Positions 17,286 to 25,346 of a stretch of 64,000 bases of DNA are shown in pieces; within the stretch, counting starts at the first letter, position 1; each line of letters opens with the position of its first letter. The notes under the pieces are model-generated. The model searched no databases and was not told where the DNA came from. It worked only from the letters and a program-made list of their open reading frames with translations. This DNA is from Bacilli bacterium (GTDB lineage Bacteria > Bacillota_I > Bacilli_A > ML615J-28 > CAG-698). The stretch is from positions 27,047 to 91,046 of the forward strand of contig JAFZWP010000014.1 in the NCBI GenBank assembly GCA_017617065.1, written 5' to 3'. The position numbers and the translations under genes were made by a program.

Positions 17286-18728
17286 TTAATCAACAGGTTG
17301 TAAATTTAAAGCAGCATATGCTTCTTGTACTTTTTGGTTAATTAATGTTGTCCACTCACGAGCAAGTTGGTCAGTAGGTTTGTTGTACCAATCTTCTTCT
17401 TCGTTAGTATCGTTAATATAGTTCCAGAAATCACTATATCCTGGTAACCATTTATCTACATCTGGTGCACCATCACTTAAGTGTTCGATGCAATAGATAT
17501 AGCCACTATAGTTATGAGTTTCATTTAACTCTTCCATATAGTTAATAATATCTTCCCAAACAGTTGGATAATTTGCTACTGGGAATCTATCAATTCCTTT
17601 ACCACTTTGTTTCATGATGTTTAAACGAGCTTTCCAACCTTCTTCACCGAAACTCATCCATTTAACAAGTTCATATGCTTCTTCTGGATAATCAGTTAAA
17701 CTTGAAACGCACATATAATCTAGGATTACAGCTTCGCTAGCTTTATCACCAGCTGGATATGGGTAGAATTCTACTCGCATATTAGCAGCTTGGAATGAAT
17801 CTAGATAACTTAAGATATTCCAAGAACCTTCTACAGCAAATGCTGTATGGCCTTTTTCAAATGGCCAAGCAGATTCATTACCATAGATTTGTTCTTTTTC
17901 TTCAGCTGTTAATTGTTCTAACATGCCTGTTTGATAAAATTCTTCTGTATAGCGGCGATATTTTAACCACTCGCTAGATTCATAATTGAATCTTGTTCCA
18001 TTCCATGAATCATATCCAAGACCTGAATTTGTTTGAGCTGTCATTGCTTTTTCAAAATCTAAAGCGCCATAATAACCATTTATTGCAAAGATTCTAGTTC
18101 CATCAGCATTTACACCCATATTTAGGATATCTTTACTAGTTAGATAGAAATCTTCAAATGTCCAATCATATCCAGGTACATCTAAACCAAGACTAGTAAG
18201 TAGAGTTTGATTTACAAAGAATCCTTTAATGAATTGATATGATGGAGCAGCAAGTCTAACTACTTTACCGCTAGCATCTTTATAAATAGCAGTTTTAGCG
18301 ATATTTGAATAAACTTTAGCAGCATCTGGATCTTTATCCCAAAATTCAGAAATATCATAAACTAAACCATTTTTAATAACAGATGGAACGTTATCTGTAA
18401 CGAATACATCTGGTAACATATTACCTTGAGCAGCAGCGATAAGGTTATTTGTGAATGTAGAACCTGTTCCAGTGATAGATGTATCTAGAGTTACATGAAT
18501 GTTAGGATGTTTTGCCATAAAAGCATCAAGCATTGCTTGAGCAACTTCTTGGTCGCCCCATTCTGCATAAGTTAAATAAACAGTTCTATTAGATGTGCCA
18601 CCTTGGTTGCCTTGGCCTCCTTGATTGCCTTGGCCACCTTGATTACCACCTTGGTTTTGTTCTTCTCCACAAGCTACCATTCCAAATGCAAGGAACAAAA
18701 CTAATAATATTGATAATAATTTTTTCAT
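17286..18728 (-). CDS. ABC sugar-binding lipoprotein (MalE-like)
   Basis: A 480-residue lipoprotein. The N-terminus has a basic start, a hydrophobic stretch and a lipobox with Cys20 (GMVAC), then a Gly-Gln-Asn repeat linker (residues 22-44) and a type 1 solute-binding domain beginning YLTYAEWGDQEVAQAM and containing PDVFVTDNVP and SEAVILDYMCVSS. It anchors outside the membrane and delivers sugar to a CUT1 transporter. The gap to the upstream lipoprotein is 10 bases. A strong stem-loop directly after its stop probably raises its mRNA level. The operon contains two binding proteins and two permease pairs; which serves which is unproven. Confidence 0.92.
   Translation of the reverse strand: MKKLLSILLVLFLAFGMVACGEEQNQGGNQGGQGNQGGQGNQGGTSNRTVYLTYAEWGDQEVAQAMLDAFMAKHPNIHVTLDTSITGTGSTFTNNLIAAAQGNMLPDVFVTDNVPSVIKNGLVYDISEFWDKDPDAAKVYSNIAKTAIYKDASGKVVRLAAPSYQFIKGFFVNQTLLTSLGLDVPGYDWTFEDFYLTSKDILNMGVNADGTRIFAINGYYGALDFEKAMTAQTNSGLGYDSWNGTRFNYESSEWLKYRRYTEEFYQTGMLEQLTAEEKEQIYGNESAWPFEKGHTAFAVEGSWNILSYLDSFQAANMRVEFYPYPAGDKASEAVILDYMCVSSLTDYPEEAYELVKWMSFGEEGWKARLNIMKQSGKGIDRFPVANYPTVWEDIINYMEELNETHNYSGYIYCIEHLSDGAPDVDKWLPGYSDFWNYINDTNEEEDWYNKPTDQLAREWTTLINQKVQEAYAALNLQPVD
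18594..18660 (-). repeat. Low-complexity repeat coding a Gly-Gln-Asn linker
   Basis: Tandem copies of a 15-base unit around TTGGTTGCCTTGGCC encode GGQGNQ-type repeats just after the lipid-bearing cysteine of the solute-binding lipoprotein. A similar linker is coded near 21290-21345 in the next lipoprotein. It acts as a flexible stalk; it is prone to length change by slippage. Confidence 0.75.
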
Positions 18729-18738
18729 ATTTCACCAA

Positions 18739-21417
18739 TTATTGAGGTAATTCTACTAAGAATACAAGTTCAGTTATTACTACTTCATGACCAGTTCCAG
18801 TAGCATCTGGGTTAACGAATAAAATCATTGCTTTCTTAGCAGGGTTAATAGTTTTATCGCTTAAATCAATAATACCACTTTGAACTTCTCCAGTGAATGT
18901 TACGAATGTTTCGAATTCATCAGCACTCTTGATTAATATTCTTTCGCCTTCAGTACCTTTAACAGTATATTTAACACCTTTGTAACCTTCTACGCTTTCA
19001 CTAACTTCTAGCCAGAAGCTATCCCATGTATTAGTGTTAGTAGTTGGTTTAGTTAATACTAATGATTTAGAATATGTACAATCATTTGCTTTTGATAATA
19101 CGCCACTAAATAAATTGATATCTTCTTTTCCATCACCGCTTAATACTAAACTTGTGATTACGAATTCATGTCCAGTTCCAGCTCCACCAACATTTGGCAT
19201 AAGTACAACTGTCATCTTTGATGCATTGAACGCGAAATCAATAGTCTTAGTTACTTCTTGAGCTTCGCCTGTGCAAGTTACCCAAAGTTCACCTGCTTGT
19301 TCATCATTAATCTTGAATAAGATTTGTTCGCCTGATGGACCTTTAACTGTAGCTTTTAAAGTATTATAACCAGTTAAATCGTTATCTACTTTAACACCAA
19401 CCCATTCCCATTGGCCATCACCATTCTTAGCAACATTTAATTGCCATGCATATTGATGTCCATTAGCTGTAATAGTTGGGTTAGCTAATAAATCTACATC
19501 TTTCTTTTCTGCAGGTTGAGCGTTTCCAGTACCAGCTGCAACGCCATCCATCTTGAATTCAGATAATACTAATGTATTATTACCAATATATTGATGAGAT
19601 GTATTTTCACCTTCTAACCAACCAAGTTGAATAGAAAGAACGAATTTAGCACCAGCTTTAACTTCTGCATCAAATTCAATATTGTTATCACCAGCTACAA
19701 GAGTAACTTTTTGGCCATTAATTGTGATATAACCAGCTGCACTTGCATTTAGTTTGAATGTAACTTTATGAGTTCCAGCTGCTTCAATTGCTTCAGTTGC
19801 ATAGAAGATTTGAGTTGCAAACCACCAATGATCTGCAGTTAAGTTAGAATGTAGTGTTAAAGCACCATCTGCATATTCATAAGTAGCTGTACATACAGGG
19901 CCGCATCCCCAATTAGCATCTGCTACATACCATACATAGAATGTATAAGGATCAGCTTCTGCTGCTTGTTGACCATCATTCTTAACACCTTTAATAGTTC
20001 CAAGTAAATTAGCAGGATCTGCATAATCAACTACTACTGGATCACCATTTCTAACTAATAAAATATCACTAACTTCTGCTTCGAATGCACCGATATTTCC
20101 ACCAGCTTCAGTACCGAATTGAAGTGATAAGCCGATTTGACTAGCTTCTAATACATTAAATGTAACGCTTAATGCATTATCACCAGCTACAACTGCTTGT
20201 GAATTAACAGCTTTAATAGCAACATTTTGTGCTGAATCAGCACCAAACTTGATATTACCATCTTTATTTAACTTTAAGTTAAATGATAATGTATAGTTAC
20301 CTGCTTGTTGGCTAGCTGCATATAAGAATAATTGAGTTGCAAACCAGCAAGAACCTTCTGGTTGTGTACCAGTAATACTGATTACACCATTAGCCATTGC
20401 AAATGTTGCTTCTGTTGCTGCACCGCACCATGCGCCTTGGTCATACCATACTGTAGCAACACCAGGAGCATTAGCAGCATCTGTTTCGCCACCTAAGTCA
20501 GATCTTAAGCTTTCAGCGTTAAGTAGGCTAGCTACTTTTGTTTCTTCAACTTTAATATCATCTAAATAACATGCAGTAGCTGCAGAGCCTTTGCCTTCAG
20601 GCATAGTTCCGAAACCGAATAATGCTTGAATCTTAGTTAAATCAGTTGCAATTGCATCATCAGCTTTGAATGTTAATTCAAATGTTTGTAATTCTGTAGT
20701 TAAATCTATATTTAATTCACCAAGTCCATAGAACCATGGAGCTTCGCTAATTAATTGACCAACTTGAATTTGGATTGATCTAGCTTCTTCAGCTTTAGCC
20801 TTGAATGATAATGTATAATACTTTCCAGCAGTTAAAGCGAATGTATTAGTTTCAACTCTTGGGCTAACAAGTTGCCAGCTTACAGCTGTAACGTCAACTT
20901 TTAATAAATGGTTTTCGCCTTCCTTAACAACGCTTAAAGTAGCTCCACCATTATCAAATTCACTCTTAGTGAATGGATCTGTTGCACCTAATTCAAAATC
21001 GCCATTAACTACTAAATCATCAGATTGAGGTAATTCGAATATAACTGTAACAGTACGATATAAATTGTATTTTTCTCCATCAATTGTAACTACATATTTA
21101 ATTTGGTATTCACCAGATTGTTTTACGCATCCTTCTTCATCAAGAGGAATTAAATGACTAACTTGGATTTGACTAGTAACATCATTTCCATTTGCATCGA
21201 TTGCAGTTACGCCATCTAATGCATTAAGTTTGTCACCAACTTTTAGTTCGAATGAACTAGTTTGAGCAGTGATTCCAGGAGTATATGTACCACCTTGGTT
21301 TTGGCCACCTTGGTTTTGGCCTTGATTTTCACCGCCATTATCAGCTGGAGTAGTTTTACATGCTACTAAAGCAAATAAAGCGATAAAAGTTAAAAATAAA
21401 GTAAAGATTTTTTTCAT
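18739..21417 (-). CDS. Multi-module carbohydrate-binding lipoprotein
   Basis: An 892-residue lipoprotein with no enzyme domain that I can see. Lipobox Cys20 (FALVAC) is followed by a Gly/Gln/Asn linker (25-43). An Ig-like domain (about 50-130) precedes a CBM4_9-like jelly roll (about 134-292, starting DLVVNGDFELGATDPF). Next come two related modules of about 165 residues (295-460 and 465-632) sharing CWFATQLF and WWFATQIF, and finally two related modules of about 120 residues (640-760 and 765-890) sharing GTGHEFVITSLVL and GTGHEVVITELVF. It is likely a surface glycan-binding protein comparable in role, not in sequence, to SusE/F proteins. Second gene of the operon, 20 bases after GH16. Confidence 0.75.
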   Translation of the reverse strand: MKKIFTLFLTFIALFALVACKTTPADNGGENQGQNQGGQNQGGTYTPGITAQTSSFELKVGDKLNALDGVTAIDANGNDVTSQIQVSHLIPLDEEGCVKQSGEYQIKYVVTIDGEKYNLYRTVTVIFELPQSDDLVVNGDFELGATDPFTKSEFDNGGATLSVVKEGENHLLKVDVTAVSWQLVSPRVETNTFALTAGKYYTLSFKAKAEEARSIQIQVGQLISEAPWFYGLGELNIDLTTELQTFELTFKADDAIATDLTKIQALFGFGTMPEGKGSAATACYLDDIKVEETKVASLLNAESLRSDLGGETDAANAPGVATVWYDQGAWCGAATEATFAMANGVISITGTQPEGSCWFATQLFLYAASQQAGNYTLSFNLKLNKDGNIKFGADSAQNVAIKAVNSQAVVAGDNALSVTFNVLEASQIGLSLQFGTEAGGNIGAFEAEVSDILLVRNGDPVVVDYADPANLLGTIKGVKNDGQQAAEADPYTFYVWYVADANWGCGPVCTATYEYADGALTLHSNLTADHWWFATQIFYATEAIEAAGTHKVTFKLNASAAGYITINGQKVTLVAGDNNIEFDAEVKAGAKFVLSIQLGWLEGENTSHQYIGNNTLVLSEFKMDGVAAGTGNAQPAEKKDVDLLANPTITANGHQYAWQLNVAKNGDGQWEWVGVKVDNDLTGYNTLKATVKGPSGEQILFKINDEQAGELWVTCTGEAQEVTKTIDFAFNASKMTVVLMPNVGGAGTGHEFVITSLVLSGDGKEDINLFSGVLSKANDCTYSKSLVLTKPTTNTNTWDSFWLEVSESVEGYKGVKYTVKGTEGERILIKSADEFETFVTFTGEVQSGIIDLSDKTINPAKKAMILFVNPDATGTGHEVVITELVFLVELPQ

Positions 21418-21437
21418 TTTTCCTTTGTCCTTTCCTT

Positions 21438-23015
21438 TTACTCTATATTTAAGTAATTAATTACTATTGCATTCCCGGTATCACTTGCATTACAAGTGAT
21501 TTTAATTTGGTATTCACCTGCTGGTAAGTTTAACTCCGGAAATGCCACATCGTTATACTTACCATATGAACTACTTAATGTTACTTTGTTTACATAAATA
21601 GTTTCTGTGTCACTTAAAATCTTAATCTCAACTTCACATGTTTTTAAAACTTGAACTCGAAGATTAACATTATATGTGCCGCTAGTTTTGCATAATGCTC
21701 TATAATTTACTTCTGTTCCACTAGGTAACTGTAAACAATTTCCACCTTCAGCACTAGCAGTAACAACACTTACTTTCTTAGTAGCGGAAGAATAATCAGT
21801 ACCTTTAATTTTACCCGGTAGGGTAGGTTCTTTTAATGTAGCAAAAGTAAATATATCAGATAACGTATAGTTACCATTATAGTCTACGCTAACTATTCTA
21901 ACTTGGTAATTAGTTGCTTCTTCTAAGTTTTTAATAGTATAGCTATTAGACATTGTAGCCCCAATTTGTTTGTTATTAACGACAATATTATATTGTCTAA
22001 CACCTTGATTATCAGTTGCTTTATCCCATTCGATATAAATATTATCGTAACTTGATACATATTTTTTAATCTCTACAGCGCTTGGAGCAACTGTGTCAGC
22101 TTCATCAACCTTTTGATAAACCCTAACATAGTCAACTAGCATCTTAGCTTCTTTAAAATCATCCGCAATTTGACCACCCATATTGCCACCCATGGCAATA
22201 TTCATAATCAAAAAGAATTTTTGATCAAATGGCCAACGTGTAGAATCATGATTAGGTGAATGAGTATATGTAAAATATGTTTTACCATTCACCATAAACT
22301 TAATTCCGCTATCATCCCACTCGCATGCATAAGTGTTCCACTGTTTTGTGGATGTTGGACAAGTGGTAGCTCCACCTACACCTCCACCTTGCGATACTGT
22401 TGTATGAGTTGTACCTTGAATGTATGAAGGATTCTTACCAGTAGTTTCCATAATGTCAATTTCACCACTATTTGGCCAACCGCCATATACTGATTCAGTA
22501 GGCATCATCCATAAAGCAGGCCATGTACCTAAACCTTCTGGTAAAATTGCTCTAAATTCAATATATCCATATTTAAAGTCACCTTTGTTTTTAGATGTTA
22601 GTCTAGCTGAAGTATATGAATAACTGCTAACACTCTCTTTTTTAGCAGTGATTGTTAAATAACCATCGCTTACATAAGAATTATCATCGCGATTAGTGTA
22701 ATACTGACTTTCATTATTACCCCAACCACCACCACCAACTTCATAATTCCATTTAGCAGGATCAGGTGAGCCAGTATAATTGAATTCATCAGTCCAAATA
22801 AGTTTATATCCATTAGCTAAAACAGCAATAGTATCATCAGAAAACTCATCTGGTTCTATTTCACGATAAACATATTCTTTTGGAGTATTTCCGGAATTAT
22901 TATTTCCAGATCCACCTCCACCATCATCAGGTAAAACCTCACTACATCCAACTAGTGATATAGCTAAAATCAATAGTATAAAAATAAATAATTTTATGAT
23001 TGTATTTTTTGTCAT
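21438..23015 (-). CDS. GH16 endo-beta-glucanase lipoprotein with FN3 and C-terminal beta module
   Basis: The extracellular GH16 that opens the operon, 525 residues. Signal with lipobox Cys24 (SLVGC), a Gly/Asn/Ser linker, GH16 domain about 50-300 with the triad in GEIDIMET, an FN3 domain (about 310-405) and a C-terminal sandwich (about 415-525) of the CBM6/35 kind. VGGGGWGNNESQYYT is typical of laminarinase-like members. The start is set at 23015: the promoter's -10 lies at 23044-23049, so upstream ATG codons (to 23072) would fall at or before the transcription start, and AAAAGG precedes this ATG. It would cut beta-1,3(1,4)-glucan at the cell surface and feed oligosaccharides to the ABC transporters. 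Confidence 0.9.
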   Translation of the reverse strand: MTKNTIIKLFIFILLILAISLVGCSEVLPDDGGGGSGNNNSGNTPKEYVYREIEPDEFSDDTIAVLANGYKLIWTDEFNYTGSPDPAKWNYEVGGGGWGNNESQYYTNRDDNSYVSDGYLTITAKKESVSSYSYTSARLTSKNKGDFKYGYIEFRAILPEGLGTWPALWMMPTESVYGGWPNSGEIDIMETTGKNPSYIQGTTHTTVSQGGGVGGATTCPTSTKQWNTYACEWDDSGIKFMVNGKTYFTYTHSPNHDSTRWPFDQKFFLIMNIAMGGNMGGQIADDFKEAKMLVDYVRVYQKVDEADTVAPSAVEIKKYVSSYDNIYIEWDKATDNQGVRQYNIVVNNKQIGATMSNSYTIKNLEEATNYQVRIVSVDYNGNYTLSDIFTFATLKEPTLPGKIKGTDYSSATKKVSVVTASAEGGNCLQLPSGTEVNYRALCKTSGTYNVNLRVQVLKTCEVEIKILSDTETIYVNKVTLSSSYGKYNDVAFPELNLPAGEYQIKITCNASDTGNAIVINYLNIE

Positions 23016-23018
23016 ATT

Positions 23019-23032
23019 TGAAAACCTTTTCA
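23019..23032. promoter_or_regulatory. Palindromic operator-like site (cre-like) at the operon start
   Basis: TGAAAACCTTTTCA is an inverted repeat with 6-bp arms around CC, placed 12 to 25 bases after the -10 box of the operon promoter and covering the weak ribosome site. It resembles CcpA cre or another LacI-family operator (TGWAANCGNTNWCA), with CC in place of central CG. A roadblock or repressor site is inferred. Confidence 0.5.
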
Positions 23033-23043
23033 TAACCATATCG

Positions 23044-23072
23044 ATTTTACAATAATCTAGCCTAAAAGTCAA
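23044..23072 (-). promoter_or_regulatory. Promoter of the 14-gene beta-glucan operon
   Basis: TTGACT (23067-23072) and TAAAAT (23044-23049) on the minus strand are 17 bases apart. It lies between the FNT terminator and the GH16 lipoprotein. No other comparable promoter was noticed in the tight intergenic gaps down to 85. Confidence 0.7.
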
Positions 23073-23143
23073 TGAATGTGCTTTTTATGTAATTTCTTTA
23101 TAAATGCCCTAAATTTTATAAATTAAATTTATCGTTATTAAAC

Positions 23144-23169
23144 TAAAAAATTCGGCCTTAAGCCGAATT
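23144..23169 (-). terminator. Terminator after the FNT gene
   Basis: TTCGGC (23151-23156) pairs with GCCGAA (23162-23167) over a 5-base loop; on the minus strand TTTTTT follows. It lies at the end of the rnpB-engB-nudF-FNT unit and isolates the beta-glucan operon. Confidence 0.8.
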
Positions 23170-23173
23170 AATT

Positions 23174-23806
23174 CTACTCTGTAATCTTAATAATTTTAGA
23201 TAGTCCTGGAATTAACAATCCACCAATTGTATTACCTAAAATCATTATTAACATATATAAAAATGATTTTATGCTCCATAAATCTGCAATCGAAATATAA
23301 AACATATTAGCGATGCAGTGTTCATAACTTGAAATTATGAATACAAATACACAAATGATGATGCCAAATACTTTTGAAAAGTTATTATTTGATTTTTTAA
23401 ATGTATTTACACCTAAATAGATTAATACTCCACACATAATAGCTAGAATTAATACACTATACCAACTATCATTTAGTTTTGTATTTACTAAATCTACTGC
23501 TTTCAAGTTAATAGATTCAAAGATTCTTGTTAAGTGAATAATTCCTGAAACAAAAAATGTTCCAAGGAAGTTACCAATTATTATTATAGGTAACATAAAA
23601 TTAGTAATTTTGTCATTATCTAAGGCATAGCCAATAGCACCAGTATAAAGTTTAAATCCACCTTCTACGATAAAAAACAATCCTACCGCAAAAGCAAATG
23701 CTCCTAAATATTTGCTTTCTGTAGATAGAAATACAACTCCACCAATAGCAATTAGTATACCTGATATAAAAGATGAAACTAAAGTATTAATTATTCTTTT
23801 AAGCAT
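23174..23806 (-). CDS. Formate/nitrite transporter (FNT) family channel
   Basis: A 210-residue membrane protein with about six segments. Family landmarks are EHCIANMFYI near residue 155 (the conserved histidine of the FNT pore) and GNTIGGLLIPG near 195. Such channels pass formate, nitrite, lactate or hydrosulfide as pentamers. It is shorter than the usual 250-280 residues, mostly at the N-terminus, but the core is complete. It overlaps the Nudix gene by 8 bases. Substrate cannot be read from the sequence. Confidence 0.8.
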   Translation of the reverse strand: MLKRIINTLVSSFISGILIAIGGVVFLSTESKYLGAFAFAVGLFFIVEGGFKLYTGAIGYALDNDKITNFMLPIIIIGNFLGTFFVSGIIHLTRIFESINLKAVDLVNTKLNDSWYSVLILAIMCGVLIYLGVNTFKKSNNNFSKVFGIIICVFVFIISSYEHCIANMFYISIADLWSIKSFLYMLIMILGNTIGGLLIPGLSKIIKITE

Positions 23807-24356
23807 TATTTTGTTCCTTTAATAATTTATATCTTAAATATACTGCTAAACTCTTAGCATCTTCAATCTCGCCACTTAATACCATCTTTTCAAAATCTTT
23901 TAATTTAATCTTTTCGTATCTTAAATATTCATCTTCATCTAAGTGTTGAGCGCCTTTTTCGAATTCATCACAATAATATAAATAAATCACTTCGCTACAA
24001 AAACCAGGAGATGAATGTACTTTACCTAAAGAGTGAATTGATTTAGCTATTAATCCTACTTCTTCGCTTACTTCTCTAATTGCAGCAGCTGTTGGATCTT
24101 CATCTTTTTCAAGTTTTCCTGCAGGTAGTTCTACTAATACTTTACCGCTAGGATTTCTAAATTGTCTAACAATGTATGTATATTCTCCATCTACTACTAA
24201 AATGCAAACCCCGCCATAATGAGTAACAATTTCTCTCATAGCGATATCACCATTAGGAAGTCTAACTTGATCTTTTCTTACTTTTATAATTTTACCATCA
24301 TAAATCATTTCACTAGAAACGATTGGTTGGAATTCTAAATTATCATTCTTTTTCAT
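23799..24356 (-). CDS. nudF: Nudix hydrolase, ADP-ribose pyrophosphatase
   Basis: A 185-residue cytoplasmic enzyme. The Nudix box fits G-x5-E-x7-REUxEExGU exactly, from GKLEKDE to REVSEEVGL (about residues 77-99). The N-terminal segment FQPIVSSEMIYDGKIIKVRKD and the GGVCILVV strand match the ADP-ribose pyrophosphatase subfamily, which hydrolyses ADP-ribose to AMP and ribose 5-phosphate. Its start overlaps the engB stop by 4 bases, and it overlaps the FNT gene downstream. Confidence 0.88.
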   Translation of the reverse strand: MKKNDNLEFQPIVSSEMIYDGKIIKVRKDQVRLPNGDIAMREIVTHYGGVCILVVDGEYTYIVRQFRNPSGKVLVELPAGKLEKDEDPTAAAIREVSEEVGLIAKSIHSLGKVHSSPGFCSEVIYLYYCDEFEKGAQHLDEDEYLRYEKIKLKDFEKMVLSGEIEDAKSLAVYLRYKLLKEQNNA

Positions 24357-24925
24357 TTTAAATTATTAATGATGGCTTCTAACTCATCAATTCCTTTCTT
24401 TGTATTTGCACTAGTTACAATTACTTCATGATCACTAATCTTTGCTTTAATATCTTTAACTGCTCTATAAACTAATGTAGATCCTATTTTATCTGATTTA
24501 GTAGCTACAATCGCGAAAGCTACATTTAGATATTTTAAATATTCATACATTAACATATCATCTTTAGTTGGTCCTACTTTTGTATCAACTAATAAAAATA
24601 CCATTTTTAAGTTATTGTTTTTAGTTAAGTATTCTTCTAAACTATCACCAAAATCAATTCTCTTATCAATTGATTTAGCAGCATAACCATATCCTGGTGC
24701 ATCAACAAAATAAAACTCTTTATCAATTAAATAATAATTTAGAGCTATCGTTTTACCAGGTTTAGATGAAGTTCTAGCAAGTAATTTTCTACCAGTTAAA
24801 GCATTAATTAAGCTAGATTTCCCAACATTACTTCTACCTAAAAAGATAAATTCACTTAAATTATCTTTATTAGGAGACTGGGATAGTTTTGCTGTACTTA
24901 TAATATATTCACTACTTTTATACAT
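24353..24925 (-). CDS. engB: Ribosome biogenesis GTP-binding protein EngB/YsxC
   Basis: A 190-residue GTPase for late assembly of the large ribosomal subunit. G1 is GRSNVGKSS (about 30-38), followed by NALTG and a G2 threonine in PGKT; G3 is DAPGYGYA and G4 is TKSDK. Length equals the family norm. AAAGGGG lies about 7 bases upstream of the ATG. The gene starts only about 18 bases beyond the 3' end of RNase P RNA, with no terminator between, so it is probably read from the rnpB promoter. First protein gene of the engB-nudF-FNT set, linked by overlaps. Confidence 0.95.
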   Translation of the reverse strand: MYKSSEYIISTAKLSQSPNKDNLSEFIFLGRSNVGKSSLINALTGRKLLARTSSKPGKTIALNYYLIDKEFYFVDAPGYGYAAKSIDKRIDFGDSLEEYLTKNNNLKMVFLLVDTKVGPTKDDMLMYEYLKYLNVAFAIVATKSDKIGSTLVYRAVKDIKAKISDHEVIVTSANTKKGIDELEAIINNLK

Positions 24926-24942
24926 AATATACCCCTTTGGAT

Positions 24943-25257
24943 GTGTATTCTATAAGCCTCGTTCTGTTTTATGCAATCATTTATCTAAGACCAAAGTCTT
25001 TCTGGAATCCATTCTTAATTAGTATCCAGACTCCCCTACCAAATTTGGGTTTCTAGCTTATGGAGTTTACCCGTTCCACCCACACATTTCTATGTGGCTC
25101 GTCTCTGTGGCACTTTATGAGGTTAACCATTTGAGGTCACTTCTCGTCGTCACCAATCCCTTGGTGCCCTAGTTTATCACTAGGCATAAACACTACAGCA
25201 TCACAGCTGTGCTAGCAAGGACTTTCCTAACCTTTCGGCTCGATTGCTCGAATACTT
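24943..25257 (-). ncRNA. rnpB: RNase P RNA, type B
   Basis: About 315 nt, read on the minus strand. Recognised by GAGGAAAGTCC-like TTAGGAAAGTCC near the 5' end (P4 half), the GTGCCACAGAGACG and TGGAACGGGTAAACTCC blocks, AGCTAGAAACCC followed by AATTTGGTAGGGG, and the 3' GATAAATGATTGC with ACAGAACGAGGCTTA. The outermost P1 stem pairs GTATTC (25250-25255 read on minus) with GAATAC (24945-24950). The order is that of Bacillus-type (type B) RNase P RNA. It cleaves tRNA 5' leaders together with RnpA. Ends are estimated to within a few bases. Confidence 0.95.
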
Positions 25258-25261
25258 AAAC

Positions 25262-25290
25262 ATTATAATGGAAATAGGGTGATTTGTCAA
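25262..25290 (-). promoter_or_regulatory. Consensus promoter of rnpB
   Basis: TTGACA (25285-25290) and TATAAT (25262-25267), both perfect, 17 bases apart on the minus strand, directly before the P1 stem of RNase P RNA. Confidence 0.92.
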
Positions 25291-25329
25291 AAAAATAACC
25301 ATTGCTAAAAAATATATAGCAACGATTAT
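25289..25329 (-). terminator. Terminator of the YhcG-like gene
   Basis: An imperfect stem of about 12 pairs (25317-25329 with 25294-25306) is followed by TTTTTT on the minus strand. Its T-run overlaps the first bases of the rnpB -35 box. Confidence 0.7.
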
Positions 25330-25346
25330 TATATAAATATTTATAT

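Noticed and set aside
18594..18660. Regular short repeats as a possible CRISPR array
   Set aside because: They are in-frame coding repeats for a Gly-Gln-Asn linker after a lipobox; no unique spacers and no cas genes.
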